A stretch of DNA of 64,000 nucleotides from Streptomyces sp. WAC 01529 (GCF_003945545.1 NZ_CP029617.1:3111001-3175000); one strand, 5' to 3'. Positions 42,566 through 51,378 are shown, counted from the stretch's first letter. Notes: a model not told the origin generated them from the letters alone. Numbers and translations are program-made.

Positions 42566-44862
42566 ACACCGAGGAGGGGGGCACCGCCATGCCCGAGCAG
42601 AGCGACACCGCGGGACCCGTGCTGAGCGTGGTCGTCCACGGCCGTAACGTCCAGGGCCACCTGGCCGCCGGCCTGGACGCCCTCGCCGCGCAGGCCTCGC
42701 CGGGCGTCGAGGTGATCGTCGCCGCCGTGGGCGCCTCCGCGCAGGCCGCGGCCGCGGACCGGCCGGGCGTCACCGTCGTACCGCTGCCCGAGGGGACGGG
42801 CGACGGCGCGGCGCGCGCCGTGGGCGCCGAGCGGGCGGCGGGCCGCTGGCTGCACTTCGTCCACAGCAAGGACACCGTGCCGACGGGCGCACCCCGCACG
42901 CTCGCGGACCGCGTGGCCGACCTCGCCGGTGGCGCGGACGACGTGAGCGGCACGAACGGCACGAGCGGTACGAGCGGCGCGGACGTGCTCGTCGTCGACC
43001 ACGTCCGCTCCACCTGGCGGCACCGGGGGATGCCGAGCCCCGACGGCAAGTACCTCGCCAAGCAGGCCCGCAGGGCGCTGCCGCTCGCGGACTGCCCGGA
43101 CCTGCTGCGGGTCACGCCCCTGCTGGGCAACCGCGTGTTGCGGGCGGACTTCTGGCGGGCGCACGCCGCTCAGCTGGCCGGGGAGGATGAGACGTTCACC
43201 GCGTACGCCGCCCTGCTCCTCGCGGGCCGTATCGCCGCGCTCGACCAAGTCGCCCTGAACGTAAGGGAGTTGCGGGCCGAGAGCCTGCCCTCGGGGCCGC
43301 CCGAGGCCCGCTTCGGCGTCATCGCGCGCTATGAGTCGCTGCTCGCCCTCGCCGCGGACCTCGGCCTCCCGGCGGCGCCCCGCACCGTGCTCTACGACGT
43401 CATGGTCGGCGACTGCCTGCGCGTCGTCGCCCGCGAGAAGCTGCCCGACCCCGTGCGCAGGGAGTTCTTCCACCGCGCCTCGAAGGCCGCCGTCGCGTGG
43501 CGTCCCGAGGGCCACCAGCGGCCGGGCGGTCTCGAAGGCGTGCGGCGCCGCATCCTCGAAGAGGACGCGTACACGAAGTACCGCACGTTCCAGACCGCCA
43601 ACCAGCAGCGCCGCAAGCTCAGGTCGGCGGTCGTCTCGCGCAAGCACAAGGTGGGCCTGAAGGTCCGCGACCTGCGCTACCGCAGGGAGCTGGAGCGCCC
43701 CGTCGACCCCAACCTCGCCGTGTTCACTGCCTATTGGGACCGGGGCGTGGCCTGCAACCCGGCCGCGATCGCGGCCAAGCTCGCCGAACTCGCGCCGCAC
43801 ATCCACCCGGTGTGGGTCGTCACGGCGGCGAACGTACCGCTGCTGCCGCCCGGCACCGACCACATCGTGCCCGGCACGCGCCGCTACTGGGAGATGATGG
43901 CCCGCGCGAAGTACCTGGTCAACAACGTCAACTTCCCCAACGCGGTCGTCAAGCGCCCCGACGCGATCCACCTCCAGACCCACCACGGCACGCCGCTCAA
44001 GCGCATGGGCCTGGACCAGCTCGACTACCCGGCCGCCGCCAAGGGACTGAACTTCCACAGCCTGCTGGCCCGCGTCGACAAGTGGACGTACAGCGTCTCC
44101 GCGAACAGTCACTCCACGCAGATGTGGGAACGCGCGTACCCCTCGCGCTACACCTCCCTCGACCACGGCTATCCGCGCAACGACGTCTTCTACCGCGCGT
44201 CGGCCGCCGACATCCGGGCGATCCGCGAGCGGCTCGGCATCGCGCCCGGCAAGCGGGCGATCCTCTACGCGCCCACCCACCGCGACTACGAGGCGGCCTG
44301 GACCCCGCGCCTGGACCTGGCCACGCTCGCCGACCGCCTCGGCGAGGACACCGTCCTGCTCGTGCGCGGCCACTACTTCTACGGCGGCACGGCCTCGCCG
44401 CTCGCGGGTCTGCGCAGGAGCGGCAGGATCATCGACGTCTCGTCCTACGACCCGGTGGAGGACCTCTCCCTCGCGGCGGACGCGCTGATCACGGACTACT
44501 CGTCGATCATGTTCGACTATGCCAACCTGGACCGGCCGATCGTCATCTACGCCGACGACTGGGAAACGTACGCCACCACGCGCGGCGTCTACTTCGACCT
44601 ACTGGCGGAGGCGCCGGGCCAAGTGGCGCGCACGCAGGACGAGCTGACGGACCTCCTCACCTCCGACGCGTGGCGCGACGGCTCGTCGACGAAGGCGCGC
44701 AAGGCATTCCGTGAGCGCTTCTGCGAGTACGACGACGGGCGCGCCGCCGAGCGGGTCGTACGCCGTGTCTTCCTCGGCGAGAGCGAGGAGTCCCTGCCGC
44801 CCGTGACCCCGGTCGGCGAGCGCACCCCGGCCCCGACGCCCGAGGAGGCGACGCAGCGATGA
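42562..44862 (+). CDS. TagF-like protein D with degenerate GT2 domain (766 aa)
   Basis: The ATG at 42562 overlaps the previous stop. The N-terminal region (about 18-240) aligns in layout with the GT2 domains of the paralogs, beginning VLSVVVHGRNVQGHLAAGLDAL. However, the VDDGSTD motif reads AVGASAQ and the FVDSDD motif reads FVHSKD, so the acidic donor/metal residues are lost. The TagF-like domain (about 380-745) is intact, with QTHHGTPLKRMG and His475, LYAPTHRD, VRGHYFYGG and TDYSSIMFDYA. The GT2-like part may be structural or regulatory. A GTNGTSGTSG linker occurs near 132. It couples by ATGA to the GT2 gene that follows and is closest in architecture to protein A (26089-28200). Confidence 0.9.
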   Translation: MNTEEGGTAMPEQSDTAGPVLSVVVHGRNVQGHLAAGLDALAAQASPGVEVIVAAVGASAQAAAADRPGVTVVPLPEGTGDGAARAVGAERAAGRWLHFVHSKDTVPTGAPRTLADRVADLAGGADDVSGTNGTSGTSGADVLVVDHVRSTWRHRGMPSPDGKYLAKQARRALPLADCPDLLRVTPLLGNRVLRADFWRAHAAQLAGEDETFTAYAALLLAGRIAALDQVALNVRELRAESLPSGPPEARFGVIARYESLLALAADLGLPAAPRTVLYDVMVGDCLRVVAREKLPDPVRREFFHRASKAAVAWRPEGHQRPGGLEGVRRRILEEDAYTKYRTFQTANQQRRKLRSAVVSRKHKVGLKVRDLRYRRELERPVDPNLAVFTAYWDRGVACNPAAIAAKLAELAPHIHPVWVVTAANVPLLPPGTDHIVPGTRRYWEMMARAKYLVNNVNFPNAVVKRPDAIHLQTHHGTPLKRMGLDQLDYPAAAKGLNFHSLLARVDKWTYSVSANSHSTQMWERAYPSRYTSLDHGYPRNDVFYRASAADIRAIRERLGIAPGKRAILYAPTHRDYEAAWTPRLDLATLADRLGEDTVLLVRGHYFYGGTASPLAGLRRSGRIIDVSSYDPVEDLSLAADALITDYSSIMFDYANLDRPIVIYADDWETYATTRGVYFDLLAEAPGQVARTQDELTDLLTSDAWRDGSSTKARKAFRERFCEYDDGRAAERVVRRVFLGESEESLPPVTPVGERTPAPTPEEATQR

Positions 44863-46535
44863 CCCGCACCCCCGATGTCACCGTGACGGTGATCGTCTAC
44901 AACGACGCGGACCGCCTGCCGCGCGCGGTGGCCTCCCTGCGCCGCCAGACGCACGCGAACATCGAGATCATCATCAGCGACGACCACTCGACGGACCACA
45001 CCCCCGAGGTGGCCCGCCGGCTGGCGGCGGAGGACGACCGCGTCAGCTATCTCCGTCTGCCGGAGAACAGCGGCGGTTGCAGCGCGCCGCGCAACCGCGC
45101 GCTGGAGATCGCGCACGCCCCGTATCTGATGTTCCTGGACAGCGACGACGAACTCCCCGAGCGGGCAGTCGAGTTGCTGCTTGCCGCACACCGCGAGCGC
45201 GAGGTGGACTTCGCGATGGGCGCGGTGGAGCGGGTACGGGTGGACACGGGCCGCACCTCGACCTGGATGCCGCACCTGGTGGCGGAGCGCCGCACGGTGG
45301 AGGGCATCGAGTCCGAACCCGCGCTCCTCTTCGAACACCTCTCGACGAGCAAGATGTACCGCCGGGAGTTCCTGGACCGCAACGGCCTGCGCTTCCCGGA
45401 GGGCATCCACTACGAGGACCAGCTCTTCTCGGCGCAGGCGTACTGCCTGGCGAAGTCCTTCACGGTGATCCCCGAGCCGGTCTACCGCTGGTACATAGCC
45501 CCCTACGAGGCGGCGGAGTCGGCGTCGATCTCGAACCAGCGCCACAAGCTGTCGAACGTACGGGACCGGGTCCACGTACAGCGCCTGATAGACGACTTCT
45601 TGAGGACGAGCGGCCACGAGGGGATCAAGGAATCGAAGGACTACAAATTCCTGAAGCACGACTTCCGGATGTACGCGGGAGATCTCCCCTTCCGCGACGA
45701 GGAATGGCTGTCAGGCTTCGCGCGGATCGTCAACCCCTACCTGGCGGAGCTGTCCCCCGGCGCGTACGCCCGCCTCCCCCGAGCCGAGCGGGTGGTCCTC
45801 CAACTGGTCCGCGACAACCGCCTGGCGGACGCCCGGCTTGCGGCGCGGGGCCTGGGCCACGGGGTGGCGCCGCGCGAGACGTCCATGGACGCCGAGGGCC
45901 GTGTCTACTGGGGCGGACGGATCCCGGAGACGGACCGGGCCCGCGCCGAACTGGACCTCTCCAACCAGGGCCTGGACTCCCGCCCGTTCCCGAGCGCGCA
46001 GTTCCGCCACGAGATCACGCGCATCGAACGCGGCCCCGGCGCCTCGGTCGACCTGACCATCCGCACCTACGACCCGGGCCTGCGCCTGCCGGTCGGCCCG
46101 CAGGTGGCGACGGTGCTCCTGGCCCCCGGCAGGCGCCGCATGAAGACCCCGTTCCGCCTGAACCCGGTCCGCCCCGGCGTCTTCGAGGGCAAGGCGCACC
46201 TGGACCTGACCGCGGCCCCCCTCCCCCTGAACGGCTTCGAGGGCACCCGCCACCCGGTCCTCCAACTCACCGCGGGCCCCCTGCGCAACACCTCCCTGCT
46301 CCTGGCCCCGCTCTCCTTCCCACCCCTGAAGGCCCGCATCGACTACCGCGCCGGCGCACTCCCGCACGAGGTGACACTGGAACCGGAGGGCCGCGCCTCG
46401 GGCCGCCTCCAACTCCGCTGGACCCCGGTGGGCGTCACGGCCAACCTCATCCGCCCCCTGGCCCGAAGGGCGGGCACGGGAGCGGGGGCGCGGGTCCGCA
46501 GGGCGGCGAGGCTGGTGGCTAGCGTGGTGCGGTGA
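44859..46535 (+). CDS. Family 2 glycosyltransferase with C-terminal beta domain (558 aa), paralog of 33534
   Basis: The GT2 domain (about 7-240) has VTVTVIVYND, SDDHSTDHT and the metal site FLDSDDELPE. The segment SGGCSAPRNRALE mirrors the paralog encoded at 33534-35216, as do the overall length and the C-terminal beta-rich half ending in basic residues. It starts with ATG 44859 in an ATGA overlap, making a three-gene coupled unit with the two preceding TagF-like genes. It is expected to add a sugar during polymer synthesis; donor and acceptor are unknown. A block of 35/71-bp tandem repeats follows its stop. Confidence 0.87.
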   Translation: MTRTPDVTVTVIVYNDADRLPRAVASLRRQTHANIEIIISDDHSTDHTPEVARRLAAEDDRVSYLRLPENSGGCSAPRNRALEIAHAPYLMFLDSDDELPERAVELLLAAHREREVDFAMGAVERVRVDTGRTSTWMPHLVAERRTVEGIESEPALLFEHLSTSKMYRREFLDRNGLRFPEGIHYEDQLFSAQAYCLAKSFTVIPEPVYRWYIAPYEAAESASISNQRHKLSNVRDRVHVQRLIDDFLRTSGHEGIKESKDYKFLKHDFRMYAGDLPFRDEEWLSGFARIVNPYLAELSPGAYARLPRAERVVLQLVRDNRLADARLAARGLGHGVAPRETSMDAEGRVYWGGRIPETDRARAELDLSNQGLDSRPFPSAQFRHEITRIERGPGASVDLTIRTYDPGLRLPVGPQVATVLLAPGRRRMKTPFRLNPVRPGVFEGKAHLDLTAAPLPLNGFEGTRHPVLQLTAGPLRNTSLLLAPLSFPPLKARIDYRAGALPHEVTLEPEGRASGRLQLRWTPVGVTANLIRPLARRAGTGAGARVRRAARLVASVVR

Positions 46536-46544
46536 GGGCCGGGG

Positions 46545-46765
46545 GCCCGGACCCTCGACAGCCGCCATCCGCAGGGCGCCGCCCGGCTCCCCGACAGCCG
46601 CCATCCGCAAGGCGCCGCCCGGACCCCCAGCAGGCGCCTCCGCAAGGCGCCACTCGGATCCCCAACAGCCGCCATCCGCAAGGCGCCGCCCGGACCCCCA
46701 GCAGGCGCCTCCGCAAGGCGCCACTCGGATCCCCAACAGCCGCCATCCGCAAGGCGCCGCCCCTT
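46545..46765. repeat. Tandem repeats after the glycopolymer operon
   Basis: The 416-bp gap 46536-46951 begins with alternating units of about 35 bp sharing CCGCAAGGCGCC; a compound unit of 71 bp is repeated nearly exactly (GGACCCCCAGCAGG at 46621 and 46692). Each unit can fold on GGCGCC. No credible gene lies in the gap; the forward frame through it is compositionally repetitive. Confidence 0.75.
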
Positions 46766-46951
46766 CCCCACCCACCACCCCCCACCCGCCCTACACAGCC
46801 GTCACACCCCCAGTGGCCGCCCACCCCGGTCGGCCAGGAGCAGTGCGAGCGGCCCGGCGGGGAGGAGGAACCGCCCGTCGGCGGCGGCGTCGAGCGCGTC
46901 GGCCATGGCCCACCAGGACAGCTTGAAGTCCCGCTCCGACGGCGTCAGCTC

Positions 46952-47455
46952 GTGGATGCGGTCCACGCCATCTACGGCGACGCGGAAGCGACAAAGCACC
47001 TGTCGTTCGAACCACGCACCCGCGACCAGGTAGGCCAGATCATCGCCCGCTCCATGGTCTCCGCCACCGCCGAGCCCCGGGACGAGTACTGCCTCGCCAT
47101 CACCGAGCGCGAGAGCGGCCGGCTCATCGGCTACGCCCGCCTCGCCCTCGACCCGCACCAGCCGAAAGCGGCAACGATGGGCGGCGCCCTCCACCCCTCC
47201 GTCTGGAGGCTCGGCTACGGCACGGAGACCGTGGGCATCCTCCTGGGCCTGGCCTTCGGCGACCTCGGTCTGCACCGCGTATGGGCGGCCCGCGCACCTC
47301 TGAACACCGCCTCCCACAAGACGTTGCTCCGCGCCGGATTACAGGAGGAGGGACGGATCAGGCAGCACGTCCTCGTGCACGGCGCGTGGCGGGACTCCCT
47401 CACCTACTCGATCCTCGAGGATGAATGGAAGGCCACCGCGGACGGGGGACGCTGA
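46952..47455 (+). CDS. GNAT family N-acetyltransferase, N-terminus uncertain
   Basis: The product is a RimJ/RimL-like acetyltransferase with the HLSFEPRT region, the central EYCLAITERESGRLIGYARL strand pair, and the acetyl-CoA loop RLGYGT in WRLGYGTETV, followed by HRVWA and ASHKTLLRAGLQEEG. The first 17 residues are hard to place: a GTG at 46952 (VDAVHAIYGD) has no ribosome site, while the family's first beta strand seems encoded just upstream (LEVPLRRRQL) without an in-frame ATG or GTG close by. The gene may be truncated at its 5' end or use a rare start. The target is unknown. It lies between the repeat block and the reductase gene. Confidence 0.72.
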   Translation: MDAVHAIYGDAEATKHLSFEPRTRDQVGQIIARSMVSATAEPRDEYCLAITERESGRLIGYARLALDPHQPKAATMGGALHPSVWRLGYGTETVGILLGLAFGDLGLHRVWAARAPLNTASHKTLLRAGLQEEGRIRQHVLVHGAWRDSLTYSILEDEWKATADGGR

Positions 47456-47532
47456 AGGCGCCACCGATGAGTTCCCGCCGCCCCGGCAGTCTCCCCTTCG
47501 TCGCACCCCGAGCAAGAGGAGAGACACCACCC

Positions 47533-48177
47533 ATGCCACAGCTGCTGCGAGTACAGAACTTCTGCGTCTCGACGGACGGATTCGGCGCCGGTGAGCACCA
47601 GAGTCTGGAGAGGCCCTTCGGGCACGCCGACCCCGGGGACCTGGTCTCCTGGGCCGGGGCCACCGCCAGTTGGCCCGGGCGGACCGATCCCGGGGGCAGC
47701 CGCGGGCTCGATGATTACTTCACCCGGGACTTCACGCACAACATCGGCGCCGAGATCATGGGCCGCAACAAGTTCGGGCCCCAGCGCGGGCCCTGGCAGG
47801 ACCATGAGTGGCGCGGGTGGTGGGGCGACGAACCCCCGTTCCGGACACCGGTGTTCGTCATGACCCACCACAAGCGGCCCTCGTTCACGCTCTCCGACAC
47901 CACGTTCCACTTCGTCGACGGCGAACCGGCCGACGTCCTCGAACAGGCGCGGGAGGCGGCGGGCGGCAAGGACGTCCGGCTCGGTGGCGGGGCCACCACG
48001 ATCAGGGAGTTCCTCGACGCGGGCCTCGTCGACACGATGCACGTGGCCGTCTCGCGGGTGGAGCTGGGCTCCGGCGTGCGGCTGTGGAAGTCGCCCGATG
48101 AGCTGCTCGACCGGTTCCACCACGAGGTCGTCCCCAGCCCGAGCGGCGTCACGCACCATCTGTTCTGGCGCAGGTGA
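47533..48177 (+). CDS. Dihydrofolate reductase-like (RibD C-terminal domain) protein
   Basis: The 214-residue protein starts at ATG 47533 after a good AGAGGAGAG site. It shows the RibD C-terminal/DHFR-like fold: strand MPQLLRVQNFCVSTDGF, the GAEIMGRNKFGPQRGPW segment, VFVMTHHKR, the NADPH loop VRLGGGATTIREFLDAGLVDTMHVAVS, and a C-terminal HHEVV...THHLFWRR. Such proteins are NADPH-dependent reductases of unknown physiological substrate and are common in actinobacteria. The preceding 77-bp gap has no terminator, so co-transcription with the acetyltransferase is possible. It converges with a membrane-protein gene 31 bp away. Confidence 0.88.
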   Translation: MPQLLRVQNFCVSTDGFGAGEHQSLERPFGHADPGDLVSWAGATASWPGRTDPGGSRGLDDYFTRDFTHNIGAEIMGRNKFGPQRGPWQDHEWRGWWGDEPPFRTPVFVMTHHKRPSFTLSDTTFHFVDGEPADVLEQAREAAGGKDVRLGGGATTIREFLDAGLVDTMHVAVSRVELGSGVRLWKSPDELLDRFHHEVVPSPSGVTHHLFWRR

Positions 48178-48208
48178 CACGGGCGCCGCGCCCGTCCCTG
48201 GGCGCGGG

Positions 48209-49741
48209 TCAGCCCACCACCTCGTACAGCACCTGCCCCTTCGGCCCCGCGCCCGCCACCCGCAGCGCGGGGTCCCCGGGGCGCAGGCCCCCGTCCCCCG
48301 GGTACTGCACGATCCACCGCACCCCGTACCGGCGCAGGATGCCGAGGCGTTCCGTGCGCGGGGTCGCGGGGGCGAAGTAGGCGCGTACCGCGTCCGCCCG
48401 TGCCTCCTGGTCCGGCAGGAAGAAGTCCGGGTAGCCGGGGGCCACCGTGTAGGGGCCGTACGCCGGAATCTGGCGGGACGGGAAGGTCTTCGCCATGACC
48501 ACGTCGCCGTGGCGGACCTGCGGGGCCAGCCAGTCGTAGCCGGACCAGGGGGCCTTGTACTTGGCGGCCACCGGCCCCGGCAACACCCCACGCGGCACCA
48601 CGTACCCCAGCGTCCCCGCCTGTGTCCACGCGCCCAGCAGCAACGCCGCGCCGAGCAGCCCCGCGCCCACCCGCCGCACACCCGCGCGGCCCGCCTCGAA
48701 GACCTCGAGCACCGCCGCCAGCTGGGCGGGGATGAGGGCGGCGGGCAGCACCCTGCCCCATGAGTAGTGGCCGGTCAGGCCGCCCGCCGCGAACATCGCC
48801 GCGCCGAGCGCGAAGAAGAGGACCAGGGGATCGCGGTGGTCCCTGCGCCATCGGAGGACCAGTGCCGCCACCCCCAGCAGCGCAAGGCCGAAGTGCGGCA
48901 GCAGCCCCCGGTACAGCGAGCGGTGGATCTCCTCAAGGCCGCCCACGCCGAGCAGGCCGAAGAAGGAGTAATACGGCCATGCCGCCAGCACCGAGAGCCC
49001 GAACGCCACGCCCCCGGTCAGGCGCAACAGCACCGGCCTGCTCGGCCACGGCCGCGCCCCCAGGACCATCGCGAGCGCCCCGAACGTCGCGACGACGCCC
49101 GTGAACTGGTGGCACAGGAGGATCACGGACCACAGCGCCCCCAGGCCGAGGAAGACGAGCCACCCTCCGCCCCTCAGGGACTTCCGCACCAGCGCCCAGA
49201 AGTGGAAGGAGAGGCCGAGCGCGAACGTACTCGGGTACGAGACCGTCAGCGCGAGGGAGTTGAGGCCGAGGAACCCGCTCCAGTTGAAGAGCCCCGGGCC
49301 CCAGAGCAAGAGCAGGGCAAGCAGCGCCAGCGGCACCGCCCCGGGCCGCGTACTGAACGTACGTACGAAGTGGCGGACCCCCGTCACCAGCAGGCCGAGG
49401 CCGACCAGCGCGGCCACCCTCAGCACCACGAACGTGCCGAGTCCGGTCACCTTGGCAAGGCAGCCGAGGAGCAGCGTCCAGGGGGAGTAATAGGGGCTCG
49501 GGGTGTCCGCGTCGACCAGCGGATCGCCGGGACTCAGCAGGTCGGCCCGCAGGCGTTCGATCGTCGCCGCGTGGATGCCGAGGTCGCCCGCCCACGGCAG
49601 GCGGACGATCACCAGGAGGAGCAGAGCCAGGAGGAGCAGGGCCGAGAGGCGCAGGGGCGAGAGGCGCAGGGGCGAGAGGCGCAGGGCCTGCGGGGTGACC
49701 GCGCGCGGAGCCCGTATGCCGGCCCTACTGGCGTCGCGCAT
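48209..49741 (-). CDS. Polytopic membrane protein, GT-C-like (paralog 2)
   Basis: The 510-residue protein has about ten to eleven membrane helices and a soluble C-terminal domain. It shares with the protein at 31891-33486 the acidic loop after helix 1 (Asp53 in GDLGIHAATIERL), YYSPW, SYPSTFALGL, GHYSWGRVL, and the C-terminal RHGDVV...YGVRW blocks. The N-terminus contains RLSPL repeated, encoded by 15-bp tandem repeats. It overlaps the GtrA gene by 17 bases in an operon that also encodes a polyprenyl-phosphate sugar synthase. The simplest reading is a GT-C glycosyltransferase using a flipped polyprenyl-phosphate hexose to decorate an extracellular polymer; this is inference. Confidence 0.82.
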   Translation of the reverse strand: MRDASRAGIRAPRAVTPQALRLSPLRLSPLRLSALLLLALLLLVIVRLPWAGDLGIHAATIERLRADLLSPGDPLVDADTPSPYYSPWTLLLGCLAKVTGLGTFVVLRVAALVGLGLLVTGVRHFVRTFSTRPGAVPLALLALLLLWGPGLFNWSGFLGLNSLALTVSYPSTFALGLSFHFWALVRKSLRGGGWLVFLGLGALWSVILLCHQFTGVVATFGALAMVLGARPWPSRPVLLRLTGGVAFGLSVLAAWPYYSFFGLLGVGGLEEIHRSLYRGLLPHFGLALLGVAALVLRWRRDHRDPLVLFFALGAAMFAAGGLTGHYSWGRVLPAALIPAQLAAVLEVFEAGRAGVRRVGAGLLGAALLLGAWTQAGTLGYVVPRGVLPGPVAAKYKAPWSGYDWLAPQVRHGDVVMAKTFPSRQIPAYGPYTVAPGYPDFFLPDQEARADAVRAYFAPATPRTERLGILRRYGVRWIVQYPGDGGLRPGDPALRVAGAGPKGQVLYEVVG

Positions 49742-50255
49742 CGTGCTGGAAGACCCACGTCCGGTAGACCAGGAAGCGGAACCCCGACGCCAGGACGATC
49801 GACAGCGCCTTGGCGATGTTCGAGCCGAGCGGCCCGCTCATCCCCGCGCCGTGGTACGCCGCGTAGAACAGGACGCTCTCCATCGCGACGCCGATCCCGC
49901 TGAAGACGAAGAAGAGGGCGATCTGCCGCTTGGTGCGCGAGGCGCGGTCCCGGTAGGCGAAGAAGCGGAAGCCGAGGTAGTTGGTGCCCATCGCCACGCA
50001 GCTGGCAAGGACCGTCGCCGTCATCGGGCGCGAGCCGAGGCCGAGCAGCAGGAGGTTGAAGACGACGAGGTTGACGGCGACACCGCTGCCGCCGACCAGG
50101 CCGAACTTCACCAGCTCCAGACAGAGCGCGCGCAGCCTCGCGAGGACCGACCGGGGCGCCGGGAGCGTTGCGGCGGCGGAGGACGCCGGGCCCGCCTCCG
50201 GAGCGGGCGGCGCGGTCGTGGCGGGCGGGGCCTCCTTCAGAGCGGGCGCCGTCAT
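49725..50255 (-). CDS. GtrA family membrane protein (polyprenyl-phosphate sugar flippase type)
   Basis: Starting at ATG 50255 (MTAPALKEAP), the 176-residue protein has an Ala/Pro-rich cytosolic lead and four membrane helices, with the family patterns FGLVGGSGVAVNLVVFNLLL and ANYLGFRFFAYR-like (TNYLGFRFFAYRDR). GtrA proteins are thought to flip polyprenyl-phosphate-linked sugars across the membrane. Its start overlaps the stop of the upstream synthase gene (ATGA), and its end overlaps the GT-C-like gene by 17 bases. The synthase-flippase-transferase order matches O-antigen and arabinogalactan glucosylation or galactosaminylation cassettes. Confidence 0.9.
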   Translation of the reverse strand: MTAPALKEAPPATTAPPAPEAGPASSAAATLPAPRSVLARLRALCLELVKFGLVGGSGVAVNLVVFNLLLLGLGSRPMTATVLASCVAMGTNYLGFRFFAYRDRASRTKRQIALFFVFSGIGVAMESVLFYAAYHGAGMSGPLGSNIAKALSIVLASGFRFLVYRTWVFQHDARRQ

Positions 50256-51082
50256 CCGCGCACCCCCGTACCCGCACCCGTACCCGGCCGGGAGCCGCCC
50301 GTCCCGAGCCGCAGCTTCCACGGCATGACGATCGACTCCAGCTGCACCATCAGGTTCATCTTCGACTCGCCGACCGTGCGGTCCTCGAAGTGGATCGGCA
50401 CCTCCATGACGCCGAAGCCGCGCCGCAGCGCCCGGTACTTCATCTCGACCTGGAAGCTGTAGCCCGCGCTGTCCACGGAGGCCAGGTCGATGGCGCGCAG
50501 GGCGTCCGCGCGCCAGATGTTGAAGCCGCCGGTGATGTCGCGGACGCGCGTGCCGAGGATGGTGCCCGCGTAGGCGTTGGCCCAGCGGGAGAGCAGCTTG
50601 CGGTGGGCGCCCCAGGCGTCGGAGAGCGTGCCGCCCTGCACATACCGGCTGCCGATGACGACGCCCGCGTCGGTGGAGAGTGCGACGCCGAGCAGCTCGG
50701 CGGCCTTGGCCACGGGGTGGCTGCCGTCGGCGTCCATCTGGAGGACGTACTCCGCGCCCTCGGCGACGGCCCGGGTCATACCGGCCGCGTAGGCCCGGCC
50801 GAGGCCGTCCTTCTCGGTGCGGTGCAGGACGCTCATCCGGGCGCTGCCGTACCGCTCCGCGAAGCGCTCGGCGATGTCGCCGGTGCCGTCGGGGCTGGAG
50901 TCGTCGACGACGAGGAGGCGCAGGCCGGGCAGGGGGAGGGCCATCAGGGCCTCCGCCATGCCGGGCAGGTTCCCCGCTTCGTTGTACGTGGGCATGACGA
51001 CGGTCAGCGGGGTGGCGGCCCAGGCTTCGGGCAGTCTCGCGGCGAGGTCGTCGGAGAGGTTCTCGGGGGTGTTCACAGTCAC
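50252..51082 (-). CDS. Polyprenyl-phosphate sugar synthase (DPM1-like GT2)
   Basis: The 276-residue protein has the GT2 motifs VVMPTYNEAGNLP, VVDDSSPDGTGD and the metal site MDADGSHP, plus the DPM1-specific GLGRAYAAGM, GSRYVQGG and ITGGFNIWRADAL segments and EVPIHFEDRTVGESKM. It has no C-terminal membrane helices, so it is the soluble Dpm1/Ppm1-type class. It should transfer a hexose (mannose, glucose or similar) from a nucleotide to polyprenyl phosphate at the inner membrane face. It is the first gene of a three-gene operon with GtrA and the GT-C-like protein. The region upstream (51083-51378) contains no gene and should hold the promoter. Confidence 0.92.
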   Translation of the reverse strand: MTVNTPENLSDDLAARLPEAWAATPLTVVMPTYNEAGNLPGMAEALMALPLPGLRLLVVDDSSPDGTGDIAERFAERYGSARMSVLHRTEKDGLGRAYAAGMTRAVAEGAEYVLQMDADGSHPVAKAAELLGVALSTDAGVVIGSRYVQGGTLSDAWGAHRKLLSRWANAYAGTILGTRVRDITGGFNIWRADALRAIDLASVDSAGYSFQVEMKYRALRRGFGVMEVPIHFEDRTVGESKMNLMVQLESIVMPWKLRLGTGGSRPGTGAGTGVRG

Positions 51083-51378
51083 GGCTGGGGCCCTTCGGTG
51101 GTCCGCGGTCGATGGGTGGTCCGGTTCCCTGGCGCTGTGGATCTCGTACCTCCGTCAGACAATCTCACCCACCTTAGACCAAATGCCCGAATTGATGGGG
51201 TATGGCGAATCTCATCACCCATTCCGCGCCACGCAGGCAACCAATCAGGCCAAGGAAAGCTCCGCCCGAAGTGGCCGTACCTCCGCACCCACCGAGCGGC
51301 AACACGAGATCCACCACCGAAGACGCCGACGGGCCGCCCCACGTTGCCCGAGACCCCCGCGACCCGAACCGTGCGCCC

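Noticed and set aside
46532..46951. Extension of the acetyltransferase upstream to a GTG that overlaps the GT2 stop
   Set aside because: The extra 140 residues are translated tandem repeats (Pro/Arg/Gln/Ala) with no family counterpart.
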